From Pseudoxanthomonas sp. CF385 (GTDB lineage Bacteria; Pseudomonadota; Gammaproteobacteria; Xanthomonadales; Xanthomonadaceae), in assembly GCF_900104255.1 (NCBI RefSeq), contig NZ_FNKZ01000002.1, positions 682,001 through 746,000 of the forward strand: a stretch of 64,000 bases of DNA. The letters are read 5' to 3'. Below, piece after piece: positions 1 to 7,940 of the stretch. Positions within the stretch are counted from its first letter, which is position 1, and every line of letters starts with the position of its first letter. A model generated the notes under the pieces. The model was not told where the DNA came from. It saw nothing but the letters and a program-made list of their open reading frames with translations, and did no database searches. The translations under genes were made by a program, and so were the position numbers.

Positions 1-1
1 C

Positions 2-1225
2 CAGGCCATTTCGGCGGCGGTACGCTGGCACAAGGTGCTGGAACTCGAACCGGATTTCCCCCCGGCGCTCAACCACCTGGCGATGCAGGCCATGCAGCGG
101 GGCGATCTGTCCCAGGCGCGCGATCTGCTGCAACGTGCCGTAGCGGCGGCACCGGACTATACGATGGCGCATGCGAACCTGTCCCGCGTGCATTCGGCCC
201 TGGGCGATTCCGACGCGGCGCTGGTACAGATCAATGCCGCGATCAGGGCCGAACCGGTCGCCTGGGGCGTGCACGTCGAGAAGGCCCGCCTGCTCGAAGA
301 GCGGGGCAACATGCGCGGGGCGGCCGCGTCGTACAGCTCGGCGATGACCTACATGCCCGAGGCCGCCAGACAGGCGCCCGAGCTGCAGCCGTTGATTGAG
401 CACGCGCAGCGCTTGGTCACCGAAAACCGGGCGCAGCTGCGCGAGTTCCTGATGTCCCGCATGGGGGACCTGCTGCGCACCGGGTCCCCGCGTCAGCTGG
501 AGCGTTTCCAGCACAGTCTGGATGTCGTCACGGGGCGCCGCGACATGGCGCTGTCGAAACCGCTGACCCTGCCCTTTCCCCGCCTGCCGTCGATCCCGAT
601 CTTCCACCGCGAGGATTTCGATTGGGCGCCAGCCGTCGAGGCCGCCTACCCCGACATGCTGCGCGAGCTGCAGTCCCTGCTGGAAGAACAGGCGGAATTC
701 GTCCCCTACGTCGAGATGTCGCATTACGAGCCCAAGGGCCAGTTCGCCCCATTGGATCGCAATCCGGACTGGGGCGCGTACTACTTCTGGAAGAGCGGCA
801 AGCTCGACGAAGAGCATGCGCGGCGCTGTCCGAAGACCGTCGCCGCGCTGATGGACCACGCGCCCATGTGCACCGTGCCCGACCGCGCACCGGTCACGTT
901 CTTCTCCGCGCTCAAGCCCGGCACCCACATCGCGCCCCACCACGGCGCGACCAACACCCGCCTCACGGTCCACATGCCGCTGATCATCCCGCCCGACTGC
1001 GCCCTGCGCGTCGGCGGCGAAACGCACGTATGGAAACCCGGCGAACTGGTCATGTTCGACGACACCATCCTCCACGAGGCCTGGAACAACAGCGATCGCC
1101 TGCGCGTGGTGCTGATTTTCGACGTGTGGCATCCGATGCTGACGCCCTTGGAACGGGAACTGGTCACCCACACTATTCAGGGGATGCTCGACTACAACGG
1201 CCGCGACACCATGGGTGAACTCTGA
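2..1225 (+). CDS. TPR-containing aspartyl/asparaginyl beta-hydroxylase family protein (5' truncated by window edge)
   Basis: The reading frame is open from the first bases of the window, so the true start lies upstream; the GTG at 35 is an internal codon. The first ~130 residues are tetratricopeptide repeats (for example a helix with AHANLSRVHSALGD). From about residue 200 the protein is an AspH-type Fe(II)/2-oxoglutarate dioxygenase. Candidate iron ligands are the histidines in LTVHMPL and DDTILHEAW, and the HHGATNTRL stretch fits the 2-oxoglutarate pocket region of the family. Relatives hydroxylate Asp or Asn side chains in proteins or peptides; the substrate here is unknown. The stop overlaps the proposed start of hslO. 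TPR plus a side-chain-modifying domain is the same design as the two sulfotransferases nearby, which suggests related biology (inference). Confidence 0.85.
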   Translation, partial: QAISAAVRWHKVLELEPDFPPALNHLAMQAMQRGDLSQARDLLQRAVAAAPDYTMAHANLSRVHSALGDSDAALVQINAAIRAEPVAWGVHVEKARLLEERGNMRGAAASYSSAMTYMPEAARQAPELQPLIEHAQRLVTENRAQLREFLMSRMGDLLRTGSPRQLERFQHSLDVVTGRRDMALSKPLTLPFPRLPSIPIFHREDFDWAPAVEAAYPDMLRELQSLLEEQAEFVPYVEMSHYEPKGQFAPLDRNPDWGAYYFWKSGKLDEEHARRCPKTVAALMDHAPMCTVPDRAPVTFFSALKPGTHIAPHHGATNTRLTVHMPLIIPPDCALRVGGETHVWKPGELVMFDDTILHEAWNNSDRLRVVLIFDVWHPMLTPLERELVTHTIQGMLDYNGRDTMGEL

Positions 1226-2103
1226 ACGACTTCCTGACCCGCTTCCTGCTGCCCGGCGCCGGCGTGCGCGGCGTCGCCGTACGCCTGGACGACACCTGGC
1301 GGACCGTGTCCGGCCGTGCCGAGTACCCGGCGGCCGCGCACGAACTCCTGGGCGAAGCCATCGCGGCCAGCGTGCTGTTCACCGGACACACCAAGGTCGA
1401 CGGCCGCCTGTCCATCCAGCTCCGCAGCCAGGGCGCCCTGCGCACCCTGTTCGCCGAGTGCACGGCGGCCGGCACCGTACGGGGCATCGTCCAGTTGCAG
1501 GAAGGGCAAGACGCTCCCCGCGACCTGCGTGATCTCGGTGAAGACGCCCTGCTGGCCATCACCATCGAAAACCCGGGCCTGGACCCGCGGGAGCCCCAGC
1601 GCTACCAGAGCCTGGTCTCCCTGCAGTCCAGCCGGCTGGCGGAGGCGTTCGAAGACTATTTCCGCCAGTCGGAGCAGCTGCCGACCCGCCTGCTGCTGGC
1701 AGTCGACGAGGGCCGCGCCTGCGGCCTGATGCTGCAGAAGCTGCCGGGCGACGAGGGCGATGCGGACGGCTGGAACCGCGCCGGCGCCCTCTTCGACACC
1801 CTCCGGGAACCCGAGCTCCTGGCGCTCCCCACCCGGGAGCTGCTGCATCGGCTGTTTCACGAGGAATCCCTGCAAATACTGACCGAGCGCCCAGTTCGCT
1901 TCGGCTGCTCTTGTTCCCGCGAGCGGGTTGCGAGCATGCTGCAGTCGTTGGGGGAGGAAGAAGCGACCGCGGCACTGGCCGACGGCGTGGCGGAAGTCCG
2001 TTGCGAGTTCTGTGGGCAGGAGTATCGGTTCAGTCCTGCCCAGATCGCGGAACTTTTCAGCCTGCCGCCGGTCGATGTGGAAGCGCCGGGTCGGTTGCAG
2101 TAG
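1222..2103 (+). CDS. hslO: Hsp33 redox-regulated chaperone HslO
   Basis: Cytosolic holdase chaperone activated by oxidative unfolding. The C-terminus carries the zinc-binding redox switch as CSCS and CEFC, about 30 residues apart, matching the family's CxC...CxxC signature. The N-terminal fold starts at NDFLTRFLLPGAGVRG, which is conserved in the family, yet the frame has a TGA at 1216-1218 and no ATG, GTG or TTG before the GTG at 1264, which would remove 14 conserved residues. The only codon that retains this segment is CTG at 1222, which overlaps the upstream TGA by four bases (CTGA), like the common ATGA coupling. I therefore place the start there with moderate confidence; GTG 1264 is the alternative. 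Length is then 293 aa, normal for Hsp33. Confidence 0.9.
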   Translation: MNDFLTRFLLPGAGVRGVAVRLDDTWRTVSGRAEYPAAAHELLGEAIAASVLFTGHTKVDGRLSIQLRSQGALRTLFAECTAAGTVRGIVQLQEGQDAPRDLRDLGEDALLAITIENPGLDPREPQRYQSLVSLQSSRLAEAFEDYFRQSEQLPTRLLLAVDEGRACGLMLQKLPGDEGDADGWNRAGALFDTLREPELLALPTRELLHRLFHEESLQILTERPVRFGCSCSRERVASMLQSLGEEEATAALADGVAEVRCEFCGQEYRFSPAQIAELFSLPPVDVEAPGRLQ

Positions 2104-2133
2104 CCCGGCCGTCGGGCAGCCGCCCCCGGGGAC

Positions 2134-2186
2134 TTGTTAAAGAAACATAAACGGCATAGCATCAGTTCCCCTTCGGGAGGGGAACT
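2134..2186 (+). promoter_or_regulatory. Candidate promoter and leader hairpin upstream of the exported protein gene
   Basis: TTGTTA at 2134-2139 and TAGCAT at 2157-2162 are separated by 17 bp, four of six matches to each sigma70 box. Directly after lies a perfect 9-bp hairpin (arm AGTTCCCCT, 2164-2172 and 2178-2186). No U tract follows it, so it is more likely a leader structure or weak hslO terminator than a strong intrinsic terminator. Confidence 0.35.
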
Positions 2187-2216
2187 CCAGGTCGTCCCAG
2201 GAGTCTGAAGCGAGCC

Positions 2217-3086
2217 ATGAACCTGCGTAGCCTCACACTGTCGCTTGCCCTGCTGCTCGCCTCCGGCGTGGCAGCGGATGCGCATGCGCAGAAGGCGCCA
2301 CGCAAGCCGGCTGCGGATCCCCAAGCGACCGCCCTCCCCATCTGGAACAACGACGGCAAGGTCGAAGCGGTACTGCTGCTCGAACCCACGGGCCAGGCCG
2401 AAGCCGGTGCCCGCTGGCGGTTGGGGCGCAACACCCTGACCACCGCGTTCGGGCTCGACAGCGGGGACTCCCTGGGCCTGGTCTGCAATCGTAAGGCGGG
2501 GGTCGTCGGCAACATCGGCAACCTGGCCAGCCACTGCATGCTCGCCACCCTCGGCGACGAGGACGACGACACCGACAGCCAGCGCATCGGCGCGTCGGCG
2601 ATCCTGAGCCGCCCGGGCGGCAAGCTGGGCCTCTCGGCCGGCACCGGGCGCGACACGCTGCCGGCCTGGCTGTCTTCCGGCCGCGCGGCAGGCCGCATCG
2701 AACAGAACGATCTGGCGGTGTTCGGCCAGAAGAACATCGGTCGCGAAGGGTTTGTCTCGATCGGTGGTGCCGTGGCGAAGGCCACGCTGGTACCCGTTTC
2801 GGATGTGCCGGCGTTCGCCGACCGCTGGAACACGCGCAGCGTCACCGTCGGGGGTGGCTATGGCCCCTTCAGCGCCAACATCATCGGCCGCGTCGTGGAC
2901 GTCCCGGGCCAGCCCGGCAAATGGGAAGGCCTTGGCCTTGGCGTGACCTGGCGTACACCGTGGAGCGGCCAGCTGACGGTGGGCGCAGAGAATGTCATCA
3001 CCCGCGGCAAGAACCCCTTCTCGCTGACCAACGAGAATGCCGACGAAGGCACCGTGCCTTACGTCCGTTACGAGCAGGATCTGTAA
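2217..3086 (+). CDS. Exported protein of unknown function
   Basis: A 289-residue protein with a clear Sec signal peptide: positive start MNLRS, a Leu/Ala-rich core, and likely cleavage after ADAHA around residue 24. The mature part is rich in Gly and in short alternating hydrophobic/polar stretches (for example VTVGGGYGPFSAN, LTVGAENVI). This suggests beta structure, possibly a small outer-membrane barrel or periplasmic beta-protein; that is inference. Only two cysteines are present (LVCN, SHCM), which could form a disulfide. I do not recognise a named family. The gene has its own candidate promoter and is followed by the sulfotransferase gene, whose start lies two bases after its stop, so the two are probably co-expressed. 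Confidence 0.75.
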   Translation: MNLRSLTLSLALLLASGVAADAHAQKAPRKPAADPQATALPIWNNDGKVEAVLLLEPTGQAEAGARWRLGRNTLTTAFGLDSGDSLGLVCNRKAGVVGNIGNLASHCMLATLGDEDDDTDSQRIGASAILSRPGGKLGLSAGTGRDTLPAWLSSGRAAGRIEQNDLAVFGQKNIGREGFVSIGGAVAKATLVPVSDVPAFADRWNTRSVTVGGGYGPFSANIIGRVVDVPGQPGKWEGLGLGVTWRTPWSGQLTVGAENVITRGKNPFSLTNENADEGTVPYVRYEQDL

Positions 3087-3087
3087 T

Positions 3088-4698
3088 TTGTCCACCCATG
3101 ACGGGTCGTCCGCGTCTCGCGGACCGCGCGCTAGCGTCGAAAACAGGCTCCTCAGAGTACGCAGCCTGCTGACGGCGGGCGATCTGCCGGGCGCTCGGGC
3201 GATCAGCGATTCCATCCTGGCCGAGCACCCGGGCGATGCCGGCGCCCTTATCCAGCGCTCACGGCTGGAATCGATGGACGACAACTACCGGGTGGCGCGG
3301 GAGTACGCGCTGTCCGCCTGTCGCGTCGGCGTGCGCAACAAGCGGCAATGCATGTTTCTGCTGCGCCGCCTCAAGACCTTCAATCTCATTCCCGAGCTGC
3401 ACGGCTTCATCCCGCGCATTCCGCCGGAGCTGCTGCAGGACGTGGACGTCGCGCAGCTCGTGGCGCTGTTCCTGCAGACCTTGAACAAACCGCAGCTGGC
3501 GCTGCACCACCTGCAACTCGCCGATACGCACCATCCGTCCTCGGCGCCGCTGAAGTCGGATATCGGCGTGGCACTGCTCAACCTCGGGCGCTTCGAAGAA
3601 GCCGAGCAGCATTTCCGCGAGTCCTTGGACCTTCAGCCGGACCATGCGTCCGCCTGGTGGCACCTTTCGCGCCTGCACGAGAAAGGCGGCGCCGATGCTG
3701 ACCAGGTGGAAGCACTGAAGCACGCGATCGCCCGCGCCACCGACCCTGGCAATGTGGCGCTGCTCGCTTATGCCCTGCATCGTGAGCTCGACAGCCTCGG
3801 CGACCACCCCGGCGCCACCGATGCGCTCGAGCAGGCGTGCACCTCGATGAGGAAGGTGGTGGCTTATTCGGGCGAGGAAGACGAGCGCTTGTTCGCGCTG
3901 CTGAAGTCGCTGCCGACGGAAGCCGGTCGCGACAGCGGGAAGGCGGACGCCCCCTTCACTCCCGTCTTCATCGTCGGCATGCACCGTTCCGGCACGACGC
4001 TGCTGGAACAACTGCTGTCCGGCCACACCGACATCTGTTCGGGCGGCGAACTCTATGACTTCACCAGCCAGCTCCGTCTGGCGGCCGACCACCATTGCAG
4101 TACCGAGCTCGACGCACAGATCGTCCAGGCCTCGCCGGACTTCGACTACGAGGCGATAGGAAGAGGCTATCTGGAGTCGGTGGATTGGCGCCGCTCCGCC
4201 GGAGAGCGTTTCGTCACCGACAAACTGCCTTCGAACTTCCTCAACATCGGCTTCATCCTCCGGGCGCTGCCCGGGGCCAAGATCCTGCACATGTCGCGCG
4301 ATCCGATGGAAACCTGCTTCTCGAACCTTCGGGAACCCTTCTCGGGGACCACGTGCCGCTACTCATATGACCAGGCCGAGCTCGCCAATTACTACCGGCA
4401 GTACTTCGCCCTGATGCAGCACTGGCGTCAGCGCTTCCCCGGGCGTATCCATGACGTGACCTATGCGGCGCTGGCCACCGATCCTGCGGCGGAACTGAAG
4501 CGCGTGATGGCGTATCTGGGCACGGGATTCCAGCCGGCGATGCTGGATCCGCAATCGTCCACCGGCAGCGTCACGACGGCGAGCGCAGTGCAGGTCCGGC
4601 AGAAGCCCGGCCTGCCCCTGCGGCCCAAATGGCACGCCTATCGCGACCACCTCACCCCGTTGGCGTGGCGCTTGTCGGAGCTCGGTCAGCGTTATTGA
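3088..4698 (+). CDS. TPR-repeat sulfotransferase (paralogue 1)
   Basis: N-terminal ~270 residues are TPR helices (LNLGRFEEAEQHFRESLDL is typical), followed by a PAPS-dependent sulfotransferase domain. The 5'-phosphosulfate loop reads FIVGMHRSGTTLLEQ and the 3'-phosphate motif reads ILHMSRDPMETCFSN. Relatives transfer sulfate from PAPS to protein tyrosines or small acceptors; the acceptor here is unknown. The frame opens further upstream, inside the preceding gene. A TTG at 3088, two bases past that gene's TAA and preceded by GAGCAGGA, gives a natural start and avoids a 50-bp overlap. It is a close paralogue of the gene at 6304-7881. The 3' end overlaps the convergent methyltransferase gene by 7 bp. 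Confidence 0.87.
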   Translation: MSTHDGSSASRGPRASVENRLLRVRSLLTAGDLPGARAISDSILAEHPGDAGALIQRSRLESMDDNYRVAREYALSACRVGVRNKRQCMFLLRRLKTFNLIPELHGFIPRIPPELLQDVDVAQLVALFLQTLNKPQLALHHLQLADTHHPSSAPLKSDIGVALLNLGRFEEAEQHFRESLDLQPDHASAWWHLSRLHEKGGADADQVEALKHAIARATDPGNVALLAYALHRELDSLGDHPGATDALEQACTSMRKVVAYSGEEDERLFALLKSLPTEAGRDSGKADAPFTPVFIVGMHRSGTTLLEQLLSGHTDICSGGELYDFTSQLRLAADHHCSTELDAQIVQASPDFDYEAIGRGYLESVDWRRSAGERFVTDKLPSNFLNIGFILRALPGAKILHMSRDPMETCFSNLREPFSGTTCRYSYDQAELANYYRQYFALMQHWRQRFPGRIHDVTYAALATDPAAELKRVMAYLGTGFQPAMLDPQSSTGSVTTASAVQVRQKPGLPLRPKWHAYRDHLTPLAWRLSELGQRY

Positions 4699-6281
4699 GC
4701 CGTGTGCCGCAACAGCAGGGCGGACCCCGCCAGGCGTTGCAGCATGTCCGTCACGCGCGCTGCGGCCTGCGTCTCGATATCGTCTGCAGGCGCTGAAGCA
4801 AGACGACCCTCGCGCATCGCGGCCGCCGTGGCAGCCGCCAGTCCGTTCCGATCCAATGATCCATCCATCAGCGGGATCAGCAGGCGGTCGATATCGGTGA
4901 GCTCCACCGTGTCATGCCAGGCGTTAGCCACATGTTTCTTCTCCGGCGGGAGCGCGGCGACCTGCCGCCTGGCGACCGGATCCACGACCGGATGGTCGCT
5001 GGGCCCCGTCGCTTCGACAGGCGCCAGGCGGACTTGCGCCATGCCGCGCAGCGCCAGCCGCTCGCAAAGCTCGTCGACCGCTTCGCTCAGTATTTCGGGC
5101 GGCACCGGGTCATTTTCGCCTTGGGTGAGGGTGGCGTGGCGAATCATGTCCTCACGCGTCACCGTGCCGGGCCACGCTCGCGCAAGCGCATCCATGGCTT
5201 GCTTCAGGCCGCTGAGGCTGGCGCCGATGCTCGCCCTGTTGGGAGGTGCGACGAAGTCCTGCAACTGGCCGTCGAGACGAATGGCCCCGTCGGTGGCGGA
5301 CAGGTTCGCCGCGAAGTGCATGCCGTGCAGTGTCTTGCGGTCAAGCTCCCAGCGCAGGTCCTGCGCACGCTTGGCATGCACGACCAGGGTCTGCCGAAAG
5401 ACGCGACTCACGGCGAAATCCAGGTACTGCTCTACACGCACCTGATCGCCGCCGAGCGCACCGTACAGCTGCTCGGCGAGTTCCTGGCTGTAGTTGGACG
5501 GCAGCATCATCGATGGCTGCGCCTCACCCAGGTATGCGAGTCCATGCGCGCCGGTACGTTCCACGAACTCATAGAAGTAACACGGCCGGTTGTGGGGGGC
5601 GAGATACTCGTGGGCCACATAGTCCACGGGACCGTTCATGATCGAAGGCGTGCACTCGTCGACCGCCGCGGCGGTCAGGCCACCTGGCAAGGCCGTTTGC
5701 TTCAGGAAGTTGAGCATCGAACGGCCGTAGCCGACCTGCTCGTCGACAGTCGGTCGCGTACCGCCATGCATCCGCATCGCATCGCGGACGATCTCCTTCG
5801 TCTTCCAGCCCGGATACGTGTTGTAGCTGACGTAGGCGACGCCCTCGGGTGCGAGGCTACGTGCGATCAGGCGAAGGATCGCGTCCTGGACCTCGGGCGG
5901 CACCCAACTGTAGAGGCCATGGGCGATGATGTAATCGAATTCGCCGAGCGCACTGGCGTCGAGATCCAGCAGATCCGCTTCGATCAGCACGACGTTGTCG
6001 AGCCCCAGGCGCTCGACGGAGGCCTTGCCCTCAGCGACCTGGACGCCCGAAATGTCGACGCCGACCACCGAGCATCGCGGGTGGCGGAGCGCGATGGGAA
6101 TGAGGTTGCCGCCCGATCCGCAGCCGAGCTCCAGCACACGCGCCGTCGCCACTTCACCGGACGGCAGGCCGAACAGGCTCGCGACGGCAGCCAGCTGTTC
6201 CGGCGCACTGTACTGGTAGGCGAACGAGCTGTACGGCAGATCGTCGTAGCGCGCCCTGGTTTCTTGATTGACGGATTTCAT
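4692..6281 (-). CDS. Class I SAM-dependent methyltransferase with C-terminal regulatory domain
   Basis: The Rossmann methyltransferase domain occupies roughly residues 15-190, with motif I LELGCGSGGNLIP and the acidic end of strand 2 at VVGVDIS. The following ~300 residues resemble the methyltransferase regulatory domain (MethyTransf_Reg type, around NYSQELAEQLYGALGG) seen in this family. The start at 6281 is chosen because a strong Shine-Dalgarno sequence (GGAGAG) lies 4-9 bases before it; the open frame upstream to 6368 overlaps the preceding gene. It lies 22 bp downstream of sulfotransferase 2 on the same strand, so the pair is very likely one operon. The methyl acceptor is unknown; co-occurrence with TPR-sulfotransferases hints at a shared substrate (inference). 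Confidence 0.85.
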   Translation of the reverse strand: MKSVNQETRARYDDLPYSSFAYQYSAPEQLAAVASLFGLPSGEVATARVLELGCGSGGNLIPIALRHPRCSVVGVDISGVQVAEGKASVERLGLDNVVLIEADLLDLDASALGEFDYIIAHGLYSWVPPEVQDAILRLIARSLAPEGVAYVSYNTYPGWKTKEIVRDAMRMHGGTRPTVDEQVGYGRSMLNFLKQTALPGGLTAAAVDECTPSIMNGPVDYVAHEYLAPHNRPCYFYEFVERTGAHGLAYLGEAQPSMMLPSNYSQELAEQLYGALGGDQVRVEQYLDFAVSRVFRQTLVVHAKRAQDLRWELDRKTLHGMHFAANLSATDGAIRLDGQLQDFVAPPNRASIGASLSGLKQAMDALARAWPGTVTREDMIRHATLTQGENDPVPPEILSEAVDELCERLALRGMAQVRLAPVEATGPSDHPVVDPVARRQVAALPPEKKHVANAWHDTVELTDIDRLLIPLMDGSLDRNGLAAATAAAMREGRLASAPADDIETQAAARVTDMLQRLAGSALLLRHTAQ

Positions 6282-6303
6282 GGCTCTCCGGGACTCGTTT
6301 GCT

Positions 6304-7881
6304 TCAGCGCAGCTCGTTGAGGAGCGGCTGCAAGTACTGTTCGTAGGGGGCCCACTTGGGGACTTCACGCGCGATCACTTTCTCGCGCACCTGCACTGCG
6401 CTGGCCGTAGCGACGCTCTTGCCCTGGGAATTGGGCTGCAGCATCTTGTCGGTGAACGGGAATCCACAGAAGTCCGCCACCTTCCGCATGGTCGCCTCGG
6501 TATTGCGCGTCAGGTCAGCGTAGGTGACGTCGAGTATCCGTCCCGGCAACACCTGGTGCCAATGGTCCATCAGGTCCCGGTACTGGTTGCTGTAGTCGGC
6601 CAGCTCCACCTGATCGTAGGAGTAAGGCGCGGCGTGCGCGAAGAGTTCGCGCAGGTTGGAAAAGCAGGTCTCCCTCGGGTCGCGCGACATGTGGATGACC
6701 TTCGCGTGCGGCATGGCCTGGCAGATGAAGCCCACGTTCATATGGTTGGGCGGCCACTTGTCCGTGATGTGCGTATGCCCGTCCAGACGCCAGGCCACAC
6801 CCTCCATGTAGTTGCGGCCCAGTTCCCTGAAGTCGATGCCCGGAGCGCGCGCGACCGCGATCGGGTCGGTCGCGCTCGGGAAGTAGTGATCGGTCGCATA
6901 GCGGACGCGCGCCGCCATGTCGTGCAACTCGCCGGCATTGAACACGCCGGGATCGCCGCCCACGAGTTGTTCCAGAAGCGTGGTGCCGGAGCGGTACATG
7001 CCGACGACGAAGATCGGCGTGACGTCCGACGTGTAGCCCGGCGCATTCGCCTGAACCGGCATCTGCTTCAACTGGGCGAACAGGCGGTGCGTACCTTCCT
7101 TGTCGTACTTGTGCGCGGCGCGATGGATGCGATTCGCGGTCTCGAGCGCCGCAAACGCGCCGGCGACATCGCCCAGATCGTCGAGTTCCTTGTGCAGGGC
7201 GTAGTACAGCCGCGTCTTGTCGACGAGGCTGAGCGACGGCTTCAGCAGTGCGCGCCGGATGCCATCCACGTGATGCTTGTCCGCGCTCCACTTGCGCATC
7301 CAGGCCAGCACCCAGTAAGCGTTCGCGAAGCCAGGATCCATCCGCAGGCATTCCATGATGTCCGCTTCCGCATCATCGAAGCGGCCCAGGAACAGCTCCA
7401 TCGTCGCCCGCGCGAGGCGGAGCGAAGGCATCTGCGGCTGCAGTTGCATGGCCCGGCTGACGAACTCGATGGCCAGGGCCTGGTCGCCCAGCCAGCTGAG
7501 CTGCGCGGAGACCAAGTGCAACGTCTTGGGATCGGCCATGCTGCGCAGGAACGGCGATGCATCGATGTAACCGCGCAGGGCAGCGGATTCCTCGAAGTGC
7601 CTGAGGCACAGCAGGACGCTGGGCACGAGTGCCGGATTGCCGACCGCGGACGACAGTGCACGCAGGGCGTAATCACGACCCTTCCGGTAATTGTCGTTCG
7701 CCCGCGCTTCGAAACTGGACAGATGCAACAACGCCTCGGCGTTGTCACCCTGCTCCAGGACCTTGCGGTAATGCTCCGTGGCTCCCGCCATGTCCTTGGC
7801 GGCGACCGCATGCCGCGCACGCGACAGCCATTCATCGATTTGCGGCATACCCACGCTTGTCATGTCGTACTTCTCACGCAT
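6304..7881 (-). CDS. TPR-repeat sulfotransferase (paralogue 2)
   Basis: Same architecture as the gene at 3088-4698: about 270 residues of TPR followed by a PAPS-dependent sulfotransferase domain with the loop FVVGMYRSGTTLLEQ and the motif VIHMSRDPRETCFSN. C-terminal segments (SYDQVELADY, TASAVQVR) are shared almost word for word with paralogue 1, so the two arose by duplication. The start at 7881 (MREKYDM) or the internal ATG at 7863 (MTSVG) is possible; the latter has GAGAAG at a better distance. The gene follows the TonB-dependent receptor on the same strand across an intrinsic terminator whose T tract ends only about 10 bases before the start. It therefore depends on read-through or on a promoter hidden in that gap. 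Confidence 0.87.
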   Translation of the reverse strand: MREKYDMTSVGMPQIDEWLSRARHAVAAKDMAGATEHYRKVLEQGDNAEALLHLSSFEARANDNYRKGRDYALRALSSAVGNPALVPSVLLCLRHFEESAALRGYIDASPFLRSMADPKTLHLVSAQLSWLGDQALAIEFVSRAMQLQPQMPSLRLARATMELFLGRFDDAEADIMECLRMDPGFANAYWVLAWMRKWSADKHHVDGIRRALLKPSLSLVDKTRLYYALHKELDDLGDVAGAFAALETANRIHRAAHKYDKEGTHRLFAQLKQMPVQANAPGYTSDVTPIFVVGMYRSGTTLLEQLVGGDPGVFNAGELHDMAARVRYATDHYFPSATDPIAVARAPGIDFRELGRNYMEGVAWRLDGHTHITDKWPPNHMNVGFICQAMPHAKVIHMSRDPRETCFSNLRELFAHAAPYSYDQVELADYSNQYRDLMDHWHQVLPGRILDVTYADLTRNTEATMRKVADFCGFPFTDKMLQPNSQGKSVATASAVQVREKVIAREVPKWAPYEQYLQPLLNELR

Positions 7882-7890
7882 TCTACACGT

Positions 7891-7919
7891 AAAAAAAAGG
7901 GGCCCCTGACGGGGCCCCT
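7891..7919 (-). terminator. Intrinsic terminator after the TonB receptor gene
   Basis: On the minus strand, GGGGCCCC, a four-base loop GTCA, GGGGCCCC, then eight T residues. This is a textbook rho-independent terminator 22 bp after the receptor stop codon and immediately before the sulfotransferase start. Confidence 0.93.
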
Positions 7920-7940
7920 CCAAACTCGCCAGAACCGCTA

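Noticed and set aside
1857-3284. Minus-strand open frame of 475 codons over hslO and the exported-protein gene
   Set aside because: No homologous segments; fully covered by two supported plus-strand genes, one with a clear signal peptide and one with the HslO zinc motifs.
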